A DNA stretch of 64,000 nucleotides from Eggerthella sp. YY7918 (GCF_000270285.1 NC_015738.1:372001-436000), one strand, 5' to 3'; positions 8,577-17,726 are shown, numbered from the stretch's first letter. Notes: a model not told the origin generated them from the letters alone. Program-made: numbers and translations.

Positions 8577-8990
8577 AGTTGGACATCCTTCCCTGTTGTC
8601 ATCGGACAGATTCAGCACGGGGTATCGACTATCCCGTGCGATGCATCAACGCTGGTGGCGCTAAAGCAGAACCATACTCCATCTCGGGAAAACCCAAGTC
8701 AAGACGGTAAAATTAAAGTTGAAGGCGTCTCGTATTGAATGGGAGTGCAAAAATCGCACAAGATTCAGAAGCTTTCCGTTTGCTTCGAGTGGCGTGGGCT
8801 GTATCAGACAAATAGAAAATTATGACAGCCCTGATGTCAAAATACGGACGGTTCATTCGGCCTTCGTTCGGTTTTGTTCTCAATACAGCATCGGTATGTA
8901 TCTTGAGTGTGCCGGAGTGAACGGAAAGCTTTATACTAAGGGATGAAAAAGGCGACGCGCCGCGCTCGCCACGATAGGAAGGGGGCCGGT
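8577..8990. other. Intergenic region between DUF5679 gene and usp
   Basis: 414 bases with no supportable gene, noticeably AT-richer than the surroundings. TATACT at 8932-8937 is a good -10 candidate for the usp gene, but no matching -35 is visible at 16-18 bases. No repeat or hairpin of note. Confidence 0.4.
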
Positions 8991-9422
8991 ATGGCTGTGA
9001 ACACTATGCTCGTCGCGTACGACGAATCTGAGGGGGCAGCCCGTGCACTTGATATGGCGGCCAGCCTCGCTGAGACAAATCCTCAAGCGCATATCGATAT
9101 CGTGTATGTGGTGCCCATTCCCATGCTCGATGAACAGCAGATGGTGAACTTCCGGGAAATTCTTGACATGATGCTTTCGGATGGCGAAGAGCTGCTTGCC
9201 GAGGCAGGGCAGCGTATGGGCGAAGATGTGGCAGCGCGCACCGATTCGCTTCTTCTGACGGGAACGAGTCCCGCGACGGAAATCCTCAAGCTTATCGATC
9301 AGCGCGACTACGATCTGGTTATTGTGGGCAATCGCGGTCTGAGCGGCCTGAAGGAGTACATGGGCAGCGTGAGCCACAAGGTACTGCACGGGTCGTCTGT
9401 GCCGGTGCTTATTGCCAAGTAA
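8991..9422 (+). CDS. Universal stress protein (UspA family)
   Basis: 143-residue single-domain Usp. The ATP-binding signature G-x2-G-x9-G-S/T is seen in GNRGLSGLKEYMGSVS near the C terminus, and the N-terminal strand MLVAYDESEGA carries the conserved Asp, so it is probably the nucleotide-binding type. ATG 8991 follows GGAAGGGGGCCGGT; an earlier in-frame ATG at 8943 would add 16 arginine-rich residues with no family match. Monocistronic, ending in a terminator shared with the convergent RclA-like gene. The stress sensed is unknown. Confidence 0.92.
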   Translation: MAVNTMLVAYDESEGAARALDMAASLAETNPQAHIDIVYVVPIPMLDEQQMVNFREILDMMLSDGEELLAEAGQRMGEDVAARTDSLLLTGTSPATEILKLIDQRDYDLVIVGNRGLSGLKEYMGSVSHKVLHGSSVPVLIAK

Positions 9423-9440
9423 CCACGTGCGGAGAAACGA

Positions 9441-9477
9441 AAGCGGCGAGGACTTCTGTCGGAGGTCCTCGCCGCTT
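9441..9477. terminator. Stem-loop between usp and the RclA-like gene
   Basis: AAGCGGCGAGGAC / GTCCTCGCCGCTT form a 13-bp perfect stem with an 11-base loop. It lies between two convergent stop codons and probably serves both. Confidence 0.75.
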
Positions 9478-9503
9478 CATAGAGGGAGCGCTTACCGCTG
9501 TGT

Positions 9504-10892
9504 TTATTGCGCAGCCGCGAACAGGTCGTTAAATGCTTCGCTCATGGTGGGGTGCGTGTAGATGGCATCGCGCAGCATGTGGTAGGGAAGCCGTGCATCG
9601 ATGGCCAACTTGGCGGTGTTGATCATTTCATAGGACTCCTCGCAGAAGAGATGTACGCCTAAAAGCTGATCGGTATTGGCGTCGATGACCGCTTTCAGCA
9701 AACCGACGGGCTTACCCAGCACCTGTGCCTTCGGGATGGCGGCGACAGGGAGCTTCGCGGTTTTCACCTGGTATCCCGCATCGCGCGCTTCCTGTTCGGT
9801 CAATCCCACGCGCGAGAAAGGCGGGTCGAGAAACACGCTGTAGGGTACGGCTCCGCGATTTTGCGTGGTACGAGTGCCGTCACCCAACACGTCGTCGCGC
9901 ACGATGCGGAAATCGTCAAGCGAGATGTAGGTGAACTGCAAGCCGCCCACGACATCGCCCATTGCATGAATGTTCGGTGCGGTGGTGCGCAGGTGCTCGT
10001 CAGTGCGGACGGCGCCCTGCTCTGTCAGCTCCACGCCGGCTGCTTCAAGTGCAAGGCCTTCCACGTTGGGACGGCGGCCGGTGGCCACGAGTACGGCGTC
10101 AGCTTCGAAGCGCTCTTCGCCAGCGGAGGTCTGAGCTATGACAGTGGCTGTACTTTCGGTGTGCTCGATGGCTTCGACGCGAGCGCCGCGGACAACACGC
10201 ACGCCGCGATCCTCCAAACTTGCCAGCACAGCTGCAGCAATATCGGCATCCTCGCGGGGAATGAAGGCTTCAAGGTCCTGCACGACGGTCACCTGTGAGC
10301 CGAAGTTTGCATACATGGATGCAAACTCAAGTCCAATGTAGCCGCCGCCGATAACCACGAAGCGCTTCGGCAATTCACGCAGATCAAGCAGCGTTTCGCT
10401 CAGGTACACACGCGGGCCGTCCACGCCGGGGATGGGTGGAACGAACGGTCGCGAGCCGGTATTGATAAAAATGCGGTCGGCCTCGATCTGCTCAGAAACA
10501 GGGGAGTCCTCGGCAGCATCGCCGGTGGGTTCCACCGCAACATGCGTCGCATCAATAAACGAGGCGCGTCCGTCGATGACGTCCACATTCGGAAGGTCCG
10601 CCAACTTGTGGTAGTTCTTGCCGCGCAGCATGCCGGTTACGCGATCTTTCTCGTCGATGGCGGCAGCGTAGCGCACGCCGCGCTCTTCGAAGGTTCCACC
10701 CTGCGCCGCGGAAAGGGCCGCTGCATGAACGAGCGTTTTGGTGGGAATGCAGGCAACATTGATGCACGTGCCGCCATACATCTTCGCCGATTGCTCAATC
10801 ATGGCCACCTGCTGGCCTTTCGCGGCCAAGGCACCCGCCAATGTCTTGCCGCCTTTGCCGAAGCCGATAATGGCTGCATCGTAGTGTTTCAT
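9504..10892 (-). CDS. rclA: RclA-like pyridine nucleotide-disulfide oxidoreductase
   Basis: 462-residue flavoprotein of the mercuric reductase/dihydrolipoamide dehydrogenase class. The N-terminal FAD site (IIGFGKGGKTL) is followed by redox-active C43-INVA-C48 in GGTCINVACIPTKTL, a central NAD(P) site (VVIGGGYIGLEFAS) and a C-terminal interface domain ending THPTMSEAFNDLF. The FGKGGKTL and CINVACIPTKTLV segments and the C terminus resemble E. coli RclA, a copper(II) reductase protecting against reactive chlorine, more than MerA (no C-terminal Cys pair). ATG 10892 follows AAAGGACG. It is downstream of a rhodanese lipoprotein gene in the same direction, 93 bases away, probably one transcription unit. 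The oxidant handled here is inference. Confidence 0.85.
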   Translation of the reverse strand: MKHYDAAIIGFGKGGKTLAGALAAKGQQVAMIEQSAKMYGGTCINVACIPTKTLVHAAALSAAQGGTFEERGVRYAAAIDEKDRVTGMLRGKNYHKLADLPNVDVIDGRASFIDATHVAVEPTGDAAEDSPVSEQIEADRIFINTGSRPFVPPIPGVDGPRVYLSETLLDLRELPKRFVVIGGGYIGLEFASMYANFGSQVTVVQDLEAFIPREDADIAAAVLASLEDRGVRVVRGARVEAIEHTESTATVIAQTSAGEERFEADAVLVATGRRPNVEGLALEAAGVELTEQGAVRTDEHLRTTAPNIHAMGDVVGGLQFTYISLDDFRIVRDDVLGDGTRTTQNRGAVPYSVFLDPPFSRVGLTEQEARDAGYQVKTAKLPVAAIPKAQVLGKPVGLLKAVIDANTDQLLGVHLFCEESYEMINTAKLAIDARLPYHMLRDAIYTHPTMSEAFNDLFAAAQ

Positions 10893-10985
10893 GAAACGTC
10901 CTTTCAAGATCAGTTGGTACATGCTCGCGCATCGATTGTTGAGTAGCATCAGTCGCAAAGACCGGACGCGTACTGACGGGTAGGA

Positions 10986-11555
10986 CTATTTGCCACCTGG
11001 TTCCGAGCCTGAAACGGTTTCGCCATTCCAATCAACGATACCGCCCATGTCATTGACGTGCGCGTATCCCAGGGCAACAAGCTTGTCGGAGGCTTGTTTG
11101 CTGCGCACACCGGTACGGCAGTACACGATAAGTTCCGCATCGGTGTCGGTGAGTTCGGCGGGCTTGTCGCTGCCGATATTCTCGACCGGAATGTTGATGG
11201 CGCCGGGGATATGTCCCTCAGCGTATTCTTGCGGGGTGCGCACATCCACAATGGTGACGGATTTCTCGTTCATGAGCGCTTGAGCTTCATCAGCGGTGAT
11301 CTTGTGGTACGCATCGCTGTTTTCCGTGCCAGATTTGGGCGCATCCATCGCCGTTGCGTTGTCGTTTGCCGTCGAATCCTGTGTCTGCGTCGGGGATGCA
11401 CAGGCTGCAAGCCCCAGCGTGGCAAGCAGGGCAAGCGCTGCGGCAACGGCAAACGCTGCATGGCGCAACGTCATTTGGGGGGAGTTGGTTGCCTGCAAAA
11501 GGCTTGTGCTTTGTGATGGATTCATTTCACGTGCGTTGTACGGCCGCTTGTTCAT
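10986..11555 (-). CDS. Rhodanese-domain lipoprotein
   Basis: 189 residues. A hydrophobic segment ends in a lipobox with Cys52 (LGLAAC), predicting export and lipid anchoring. A Ser/Thr/Asn-rich spacer leads to one rhodanese domain (about 84-180) with DVRTPQEYAEGHIPGAINI and active-site loop CRTGVRS (Cys146), so a persulfide-carrying Cys is present. ATG 11555 has a good AGAGGAGA ribosome site; the signal peptide then has a long 30-residue n-region, so a start at 11522 or 11474 is conceivable. It precedes the RclA-like gene in an apparent two-gene unit, fitting an envelope thiol/oxidant-stress role. Confidence 0.88.
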   Translation of the reverse strand: MNKRPYNAREMNPSQSTSLLQATNSPQMTLRHAAFAVAAALALLATLGLAACASPTQTQDSTANDNATAMDAPKSGTENSDAYHKITADEAQALMNEKSVTIVDVRTPQEYAEGHIPGAINIPVENIGSDKPAELTDTDAELIVYCRTGVRSKQASDKLVALGYAHVNDMGGIVDWNGETVSGSEPGGK

Positions 11556-11572
11556 AGTCTCCTCTTTCTTAA

Positions 11573-11595
11573 ACTGTAATTACATTATGTACAGT
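11573..11595. promoter_or_regulatory. Inverted-repeat operator candidate
   Basis: ACTGTA-N11-TACAGT lies in an AT-rich stretch 18 bases upstream of the rhodanese start, in the region divergent to the MFS exporter. This is a typical operator position. The binding protein is unknown. Confidence 0.45.
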
Positions 11596-11787
11596 TAGTA
11601 AATGACACAATATTACATACATTTAAAGAAGTCAAGCGAGATATAAGAAGTGTGTGTAAGCAGTAGGCAGGGAACAACCGCGTGGCATAGCGCTGACGGT
11701 ACGGTTTCTGGCATGTCGCGAACGCTTCGGCGGCGGCACATTCGCGCCATACTACATGCTCATGTGCAGCGAAGCAAAGGAGCAGAT

Positions 11788-13488
11788 ATGGAAGGCGTGG
11801 ATCAGACGGCGAAGGCTGCGGCGGATACCGCTCGCGTGCGCAAAGAGCAGGAGCCGATGACAAAGGCCGCTTCGACACGCGAGATTTCCGCGAATGAAGC
11901 CCGCGCGGCGAAGCGTGCAGCTAAGCTGGCGGCCGACACGGCTCGCCAAGGCGGCATTCCTGCTGCTGAACCTACGCCCGAACGCAAGCGGGGAGTTGCG
12001 GCCGTGTTCGCAGGCTTGTTGCTGGCTATGTTCGTGAGCACGCTTTCGGAAACGGTTACCGCAACAGCGCTGCCCACTATAGTGGGCGACCTCGGTGGTG
12101 TCGACCACATGCAATGGGTAACGACCGCCTACATTCTTGCCTCCACCATCATGATGCCTATCTACGGTAAATTGGGCGACCTGTTTGGTCGCAAGTACCT
12201 GTTTATTGTCGCGCTTTCCATTTTCATCGTGGGCTCGGCTACCTGCGGACTCGCGCCAAGCATGGACGGCCTCATCGCGGGCCGCGCCGTTGAAGGCCTG
12301 GGCGGCGGCGGGCTTATCATCCTCGCACAGGCCACCATCGCCGACATCATTCCGCCGCGTCAGCGAGGCAAATACATGGGCGTTATGGGTTCTGTGTTTG
12401 CGGTGTCGACGGTGGTGGGACCTCTTCTGGGCGGCTGGTTCGTGCAGGTAACGGGCTGGCGCTGGCTGTTCGCGTTCAACATTCCCCTTGCTCTTTTGGC
12501 CATCGCAGCAGTGGCGTTCTTCCTTACCAATCCCGCTCGGCGTGACGACCGTCCGCCGGTGGATGTGGGCGGCATGATGGCCATGGCGGTGTCGGTGTCC
12601 TCGCTGGTGCTGGCCACCGCGTGGGGCGGCACGCTGTTCCCGTGGCTGTCGTGGCAGATCCTCGGCCTGTTTGCGCTGTTCTTGGTGGCGGCGGTTATAT
12701 TTGTGCTCGTCGAACGCCGCGCGAAAGAGCCCATCATTCCGATGCTTCTGTTCAAGAATCGCAACTTTGTGGTGTGCACTATCACGGGTATGTTCATTAT
12801 GCTGGGCATGATGGGAACGGTGTCGTATTTGCCCACCTACTTCCAGATTGTGGATGGACTTGCGCCCGAACAGGCAGGACTCATGACGTTTCCCATGATG
12901 GCCGGCGTGCTGTTGACCGCTGTGGGCACCGGCTTTCTGGCAACGAAAACAGGGCGCTACAAGTGGATGCCCATCGCTTCGTGCGCCGTGGCCGCTGTGG
13001 GTTTTCTGCTGCTGTCGCGTCTCACCGTGGGTACGCCGCTTCTTGTGACGGGCATCTTCCTCTTCATTCTGGGATTCGGCATCGGCTTGGGTCAGCAGAT
13101 TTTGGTACTCATCGTGCAAAACGAGTTCCCGCATGCCATCGTGGGCACAGCGACGGCTGCCAACAACTTCTTCCGGCAGATCGGCTCCACGCTGGGAGCG
13201 TCGCTTGTGGGCGCGCTCTTCACGTCGCGCCTTACCGCCGATCTAGCCGCGCAACTGCCCCATGTGGACAACATCAACATGAACCGCATCACTCCCAGCT
13301 TTGTGGAACACCTAAGCGGTCCCACGCGCGATATCATCACGACCGCGTATTCCGATGCGCTCGTGCCCATCTTCTTGTACGTGGTTCCGCTGCTGGTGAT
13401 CGGATTTATCCTGATGTTGTTCCTGAAGGAACATCCCCTCGCCACCAACGTCAATCACACCGGCCACCCCACAGACGACTCGCTGTAA
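11788..13488 (+). CDS. MFS drug exporter, DHA2/EmrB type (14 TM)
   Basis: 566 residues. A charged, Ala-rich cytoplasmic N-terminal extension of about 70 residues precedes 14 predicted membrane spans. Motif A is seen as GKLGDLFGRK after the second span, and TLPTIVGDLG-type motif D1 (here ALPTIVGDLGG) places it in the DHA2 drug:H+ antiporter family (EmrB/QacA-like). ATG 11788 has AAAGGAGCAG; the upstream extension from 11650 is Arg-rich and unsupported. No EmrA-type adaptor is adjacent, as expected for a Gram-positive. Divergent from the rhodanese/RclA-like unit across 232 bases containing an inverted repeat. Substrate unknown. Confidence 0.9.
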   Translation: MEGVDQTAKAAADTARVRKEQEPMTKAASTREISANEARAAKRAAKLAADTARQGGIPAAEPTPERKRGVAAVFAGLLLAMFVSTLSETVTATALPTIVGDLGGVDHMQWVTTAYILASTIMMPIYGKLGDLFGRKYLFIVALSIFIVGSATCGLAPSMDGLIAGRAVEGLGGGGLIILAQATIADIIPPRQRGKYMGVMGSVFAVSTVVGPLLGGWFVQVTGWRWLFAFNIPLALLAIAAVAFFLTNPARRDDRPPVDVGGMMAMAVSVSSLVLATAWGGTLFPWLSWQILGLFALFLVAAVIFVLVERRAKEPIIPMLLFKNRNFVVCTITGMFIMLGMMGTVSYLPTYFQIVDGLAPEQAGLMTFPMMAGVLLTAVGTGFLATKTGRYKWMPIASCAVAAVGFLLLSRLTVGTPLLVTGIFLFILGFGIGLGQQILVLIVQNEFPHAIVGTATAANNFFRQIGSTLGASLVGALFTSRLTADLAAQLPHVDNINMNRITPSFVEHLSGPTRDIITTAYSDALVPIFLYVVPLLVIGFILMLFLKEHPLATNVNHTGHPTDDSL

Positions 13489-13515
13489 AGGGATAAACTC
13501 TCTTTGCTTTGACAC

Positions 13516-13545
13516 GGAGCTGCAACCTGTGCGAGTTGCAGCTCC
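13516..13545 (+). terminator. Terminator of the MFS gene
   Basis: GGAGCTGCAAC-CTGTGCGA-GTTGCAGCTCC, an 11-bp perfect stem followed by a short T-containing tail (TTACTTG), 28 bases after the stop. Confidence 0.7.
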
Positions 13546-13626
13546 TTACTTGTCAGAGGCTTCTGTTACAGCCCCAATGCGCCGTGGTGCCGGGAAGTTT
13601 GTCGGGTAAAGAGGAGTGGCGCGGTT

Positions 13627-14487
13627 CTAACGTGCGCGCAGCTGCCAGAAGGCCACAGCGCTGGCGGCGGCTACGTTGAGGGAATCGACGCCGCGAGCCA
13701 TGGGGATGCGTACGGTGTAGTCGCAGCGCGCGATGGTATCGTGCGCAAGGCCGTCGCCTTCGGTGCCGAACACGAGCGCAAGGCGTTCTTCGGCATTCAG
13801 CGCAGGGTCGTCAAGCGAAACCGAATTATCCGTGAGCGCGAAGGCGGCCGTTTTAAAGCCCAGGTCATGCAGCAGAGGAATGCCCGTTTCAGCCCAGGTG
13901 GGATGGGTTGTGTTGGGAAGGTTTGCGTGGGCTTCCTCTCCGATACGCGTCCACGGCACCTGAAACACCGTGCCCATCGACACGCGCACGGCGCGGCGGT
14001 ACAGCGGGTCGTAGCAGGCGGGCGTCACCAGCACGGCATCCACACCAAGCGCGGCGGCCGAGCGAAAGATGGCGCCGACGTTGGTGTGGTTCGTGATGTC
14101 TTCAAGCACGGCAATGCGCCGCGCATCCTTAACCACTTCGGCTACCGAAGGCAGCGGCGGTCGTCGAAACGCCCCCAAAGCTCCGCGCGTGAGTTCGAAT
14201 CCGGTCAGCTTCGCCAGCTCGTCGTGGGGTGCTATGAACACGGGCACACGATCGCCCCAGCGCTGCGCAATATCGTCGATGATGGGACGCATCGCATCCA
14301 GCCACTTCGCTTCCATAAGCAGCGACAGCGGCTCCATGCCGCCTGCAAGCGCCCGCTCAATGACCTTGCCCGACTCGGCAATAAACAGCGCGCGCTGTGG
14401 CTCCAGGCGACTGCGCAGCTGCATTTCGGTCAGGCGCGCGTATGCGTCCAGTCGCGTATCGTCGAGCGTTGCAACTTCAACAATCAT
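13627..14487 (-). CDS. SpoU/TrmH-family RNA 2'-O-methyltransferase
   Basis: 286 residues. An N-terminal substrate-binding region (about 1-115) precedes the SPOUT catalytic domain with its three motifs: NHTNVGAIFRSAAALG (motif 1), FGTEGDGL (motif 2) and IPMARGVDSLNVAAASAV (motif 3, the SAM-binding knot). This is the layout of TrmH/RlmB-type enzymes that methylate ribose in tRNA or rRNA; the exact target nucleotide is not readable. Its start overlaps the stop of the upstream isochorismatase-family gene by 4 bases (ATGA), so the two are translationally coupled. Confidence 0.9.
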   Translation of the reverse strand: MIVEVATLDDTRLDAYARLTEMQLRSRLEPQRALFIAESGKVIERALAGGMEPLSLLMEAKWLDAMRPIIDDIAQRWGDRVPVFIAPHDELAKLTGFELTRGALGAFRRPPLPSVAEVVKDARRIAVLEDITNHTNVGAIFRSAAALGVDAVLVTPACYDPLYRRAVRVSMGTVFQVPWTRIGEEAHANLPNTTHPTWAETGIPLLHDLGFKTAAFALTDNSVSLDDPALNAEERLALVFGTEGDGLAHDTIARCDYTVRIPMARGVDSLNVAAASAVAFWQLRAR

Positions 14488-15128
14488 CGCTGGTGCTCTC
14501 GGTAGAATTCTCGCGCGGCGCTTGCCATATCAGCAACGTGGGTCAAACCGTCCGCGCAAAACTCGGCGCAGCTCATGATGTGCGCGCCAATATGGCGCAT
14601 GTCTTCGATATTCGCCTGCTGCACTTCGGGGGTGCGCGACGAGGTGCAATCCTCAAGGATAACCACGTTGTAGTCCAGCGACAAAGCATCGTAGCAGGTG
14701 GTGCGAATGCAGTTGGGCGTCGTTGTGCCCGCAAGCACCACCGTTCCTACACCCATTCGCCGCAGCACCAGGTCAAGCGAGGTGCCGAAAAAGGCGGAAA
14801 AGCGTGGTTTGACTATCACGCGATCATTGCCCTGCGGCGCGAGCGGCTCCATCTCTTCAAGCGAACGCTCATCGGCGTATGCGCTCGACAGCGGCCGTCC
14901 TCCGTCGCTCCACACGGCGCGTCGGCACGCCTCCACATCGCTTCCGTCTGCTGCGTACGCGCGAATGGCATGAAACACCGGCATGTCCAACTCGCGTGCC
15001 CGATCAAGAGCGCGGGCGCATGCGGGCACAGTGGCGGCGGCACCCGCCACGCACAGCGACGATGACAGGTCGACAAACCCATGCTGCATATCGATAAGTA
15101 CGAATGCCGCTGTTTTTGGATCAATCAC
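14484..15128 (-). CDS. Isochorismatase-family cysteine hydrolase
   Basis: 214 residues. The catalytic triad of the family is visible: Asp in FVLIDMQHGF, Lys in VIVKPRFSAFF and Cys in TTTPNCIRTT. GTG 15128 is chosen because AAGGAGG lies 6 bases upstream; the frame continues to 15161 without a better signal. Members hydrolyse amides (nicotinamide, carbamoylsarcosine, ureido compounds) or vinyl ethers; no substrate can be assigned here. Coupled to the downstream RNA methyltransferase by a 4-base overlap. Confidence 0.85.
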   Translation of the reverse strand: MIDPKTAAFVLIDMQHGFVDLSSSLCVAGAAATVPACARALDRARELDMPVFHAIRAYAADGSDVEACRRAVWSDGGRPLSSAYADERSLEEMEPLAPQGNDRVIVKPRFSAFFGTSLDLVLRRMGVGTVVLAGTTTPNCIRTTCYDALSLDYNVVILEDCTSSRTPEVQQANIEDMRHIGAHIMSCAEFCADGLTHVADMASAAREFYREHQR

Positions 15129-15219
15129 AGCAAACCTCCTTGCGCGAAGGACGAACACCAAGGTCGAAAGGCACGGTTACGGACGAAGCGAAGCAGGGCG
15201 CACAGGGCAAACCCATGGC

Positions 15220-16131
15220 CTAAATATCTACCCCAAGAAACTGTTTCACCAGAATGCCGATGACAAACGACAGCGCCGCCACGCCCAAGCTGATGCCTGC
15301 CATCTGGCCGAAGCGCTTCTTAAACGAAAGGCCCTGCGCCACCGAAAGATAGTAGTTGAACACCACCAAAATCAAAAGCACGATGACAATCATGGTACCC
15401 ATGGCCCACAGGTAGTGCTCGGCATCGAACAACAAATACGGCAAAATGAGCAGCGCCACGGTCACTAGATACGCAATGCCCGTATACGTGGCAGACTTGA
15501 ACGCGTCTTCGCGGCCCTCGCTTTTGGCCGACAGGTATTCGCTCGATGCCATGGAAAGCGTCGCTGCTATACCGGTGATCAGGCCTGAAAGCGCAATAAG
15601 GCGCGTGTTCTGCATCGCCAGAGTCAAGCCCGCCAGCGTGCCGGTCATTTCAACCATGGCATCGTTCATGCCCAGCACCATGGATCCCACGTAAGCAAGC
15701 CGCTCCTCGTCCAGCATGTCGAGCAGCGCGTGTTCATGCTTCTCTTCGTCATCGCGAATGGCGAGCGCTTCGGGCGCCTCCCGCGATAGCTCTTCGTAGG
15801 ATACCTGCGCCTTTTCCTCGCCGTTTTCCATCAGTTTGACGGCGAACGTAAAGCCGAATATACGTGCCAACAGCACATAAAGCCGTACCTTGCCGGCTTG
15901 CGGCCGCAGCTCTTCGCCGGTGTAGTGCTGCCAGATGCCTCCGTGTTTCGCTTCTTCGTCGGCAATACGCAAAAGCGTAGCGCGGTTGTTTTCGTCCTTC
16001 GTGTGTGCCGCAATACGACGGTATACCTCCGCTTCGGTCACCTCGTTTTGTTGAAAGATGCGGATCTGTTCGAGCGTGGCAGGTGAAATCGGTTGCGTGG
16101 ACGATGTCTGCGGCGCTGCCTGTTCGGGCAT
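15220..16131 (-). CDS. Ferritin-like/VIT1 fusion membrane protein (iron or manganese transporter)
   Basis: 303 residues. The N-terminal half (about 15-140) is a rubrerythrin/ferritin-like helical bundle with Glu/His metal ligands in EAEVYRRIA, DEEAKHGGIW and DEEKHEHALL. The C-terminal half is a VIT1/CCC1-type domain with about five spans, including GMNDAMVEMTGTLAGL and SMASSEYLSAKSE. Such fusions (as in Mbfa) are membrane ferritins that export or sequester iron. ATG 16131 is preceded by GAGGAG; the frame continues to 16179 without support. Monocistronic. Metal specificity is inferred from family only. Confidence 0.88.
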   Translation of the reverse strand: MPEQAAPQTSSTQPISPATLEQIRIFQQNEVTEAEVYRRIAAHTKDENNRATLLRIADEEAKHGGIWQHYTGEELRPQAGKVRLYVLLARIFGFTFAVKLMENGEEKAQVSYEELSREAPEALAIRDDEEKHEHALLDMLDEERLAYVGSMVLGMNDAMVEMTGTLAGLTLAMQNTRLIALSGLITGIAATLSMASSEYLSAKSEGREDAFKSATYTGIAYLVTVALLILPYLLFDAEHYLWAMGTMIVIVLLILVVFNYYLSVAQGLSFKKRFGQMAGISLGVAALSFVIGILVKQFLGVDI

Positions 16132-16200
16132 GGGGTTTCTCCTCGTGATGATCATTGGTTTTTGCACAGTATAATCCAAGCGCCGCGAGAAGAGCAGGGT

Positions 16201-16656
16201 TTACGATGAGCGTCGCTCAACTGCAACAAGCCAAGCGAATGCGGCAGCCATCAGCACAAGTCCCACGCCGTCAAATGCGATGAATCGGTCGATGCTTGCC
16301 GCGAGTACAGCGTGTCCGGCGGGAAGCGTGGCGCGGATGAACGACTCGCCAACAAGGCCGATAACCTGCTGCACCAGCACCACCACGGCAAGGGCGCGAA
16401 AGCGCCGAGGGCTCGCAATGACGGCGGGATACGTGGCATTCCACATGAGAAACGCCACGCCAATGCCCTGCACGGCCGCGCTGCCCGTCGCACCTGCAAG
16501 TTCGTAAGCCGGTGCGTACGCTGCGGGCCACAGCACAAACGACACCGCGCACTGCACGTTTGCGACAAACACGATAGCGAATGCCGCACGCACGCCCCAC
16601 GTGGCTGCCTGCATGCCACGTGCCGGTTGGTTGCCTATGCTGGCAGAATCGCCCAT
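16201..16656 (-). CDS. Small multi-span membrane protein of unknown function
   Basis: 151 residues from ATG 16656 (GGAAAGGAAATAC upstream). Four hydrophobic segments are apparent (about 20-40, 55-75, 85-105, 120-145), separated by short loops, with an Arg-rich C terminus. I recognise no catalytic or binding motif. The gene is 69 bases upstream of the VIT1-fusion gene on the same strand and may share its transcript. Confidence 0.7.
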   Translation of the reverse strand: MGDSASIGNQPARGMQAATWGVRAAFAIVFVANVQCAVSFVLWPAAYAPAYELAGATGSAAVQGIGVAFLMWNATYPAVIASPRRFRALAVVVLVQQVIGLVGESFIRATLPAGHAVLAASIDRFIAFDGVGLVLMAAAFAWLVAVERRSS

Positions 16657-16727
16657 GTATTTCCTTTCCCTATTCCGCAAGCAGCATACCACGCACAGGA
16701 GTCGCTCGGCGATACCGCGCTGTCATG

Positions 16728-16755
16728 TTTACGAGGAGGTGTGGGGCGGTATACT
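16728..16755 (+). promoter_or_regulatory. Candidate promoter of mazG
   Basis: TTTACG (16728-16733), 16-base spacer, TATACT (16750-16755), 30 bases upstream of the mazG start. Confidence 0.5.
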
Positions 16756-16784
16756 TGGCTAAACGCAGCGAAAGGACGTATTTC

Positions 16785-17726
16785 ATGACCAGTGCTTCTC
16801 ATCGAGTTTCGCATCCTATTGACCATCCCTCGTTCGACCAGTTCGTCGCCACGATTGCGGCGCTGCGTGCGCCGGATGGGTGTCCGTGGGATCGCGAACA
16901 GACCCATGCGAGCATCGCGAAGAACATGATCGAAGAAGCGTACGAAGCGGTGGATGCCATCGAAGCCGCCGATGTGGCGCACCTGCGCGAAGAGTTGGGC
17001 GATGTGCTCTTGCAGGTGGTGCTGCAAAGCCAAATTGCCGCCGATACGGGCGAGTTCACCATCGACGACGTGTGTGCCGAGGTGAACGCAAAAATGATCC
17101 GGCGGCATCCGCACGTGTTTGGCGAGGCAAACGTGGAAAATGCAAACGAGGTTCTTGATCTTTGGGATCAGGTCAAGCTCAGCGAGAAAGATCAGGCCGA
17201 CCAAGCAGCAGCCAGTATAGGTACGCAGCGTGAAAGTCTGCTTGAGGGAGTGCCCACCAGCTTCCCGGCGCTCATGCAGGCGCAGAAAATATCGCGTAAG
17301 GCGGCAGCGGCTGGGTTTGAATGGGAAACGCTCGATGATGTATGGGCGAAGGTATGCGAAGAGATTGACGAACTTAAAGAGGCCTATGCTGCCGCGCCGA
17401 AGACGGCTAACGGCAAGATCGACACGAGCGGAGCAATTTCTACGAACTCGAGCGTAAAGCCCGGCGACGATTCGGCCCCGTCTTCAACCGCCGACCAAGC
17501 TTATGCCGCCGTCGAGCTGGAATTTGGCGATGTGCTGTTTTCGCTTGTGAACGTGGCACGCCGTATGGGGATCGATGCGGAAAGCGCACTTCGCGCCACT
17601 TGCGGAAAGTTTCGCGACCGCTGGGCGTACATGGAGTGCGCTGCCGAACAGCAAAACACGCGCGTCGAGAAGTTGTCGCCCGAGGCGCTTGAGCAGCTTT
17701 GGGAACAGGCGAAGGCGAAGCACTAA
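16785..17726 (+). CDS. mazG: Nucleoside triphosphate pyrophosphohydrolase MazG
   Basis: 313-residue two-domain MazG. The N-terminal domain opens with CPWDREQTHAS and carries the metal-binding EEAYE (EExxE) and REELGDVL (ExxD) motifs. The C-terminal domain repeats the pattern in VELEFGDVLFSLVN. An unusual insert of about 40 residues, rich in Ser, Ala and Asp (about 205-245), separates the second EExxE-like helix (EEIDELKEAYAAAP) from ExxGD. The enzyme hydrolyses non-canonical NTPs and may affect the ppGpp response. ATG 16785 has AAAGGACG; the frame upstream to 16581 overlaps the divergent gene and is not supported. Confidence 0.92.
   Translation: MTSASHRVSHPIDHPSFDQFVATIAALRAPDGCPWDREQTHASIAKNMIEEAYEAVDAIEAADVAHLREELGDVLLQVVLQSQIAADTGEFTIDDVCAEVNAKMIRRHPHVFGEANVENANEVLDLWDQVKLSEKDQADQAAASIGTQRESLLEGVPTSFPALMQAQKISRKAAAAGFEWETLDDVWAKVCEEIDELKEAYAAAPKTANGKIDTSGAISTNSSVKPGDDSAPSSTADQAYAAVELEFGDVLFSLVNVARRMGIDAESALRATCGKFRDRWAYMECAAEQQNTRVEKLSPEALEQLWEQAKAKH

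Noticed and set aside
11752-13134. 460-codon open frame antisense to the MFS gene
   Set aside because: His/Arg/Gln-rich composition typical of reverse-complement of a membrane protein gene.
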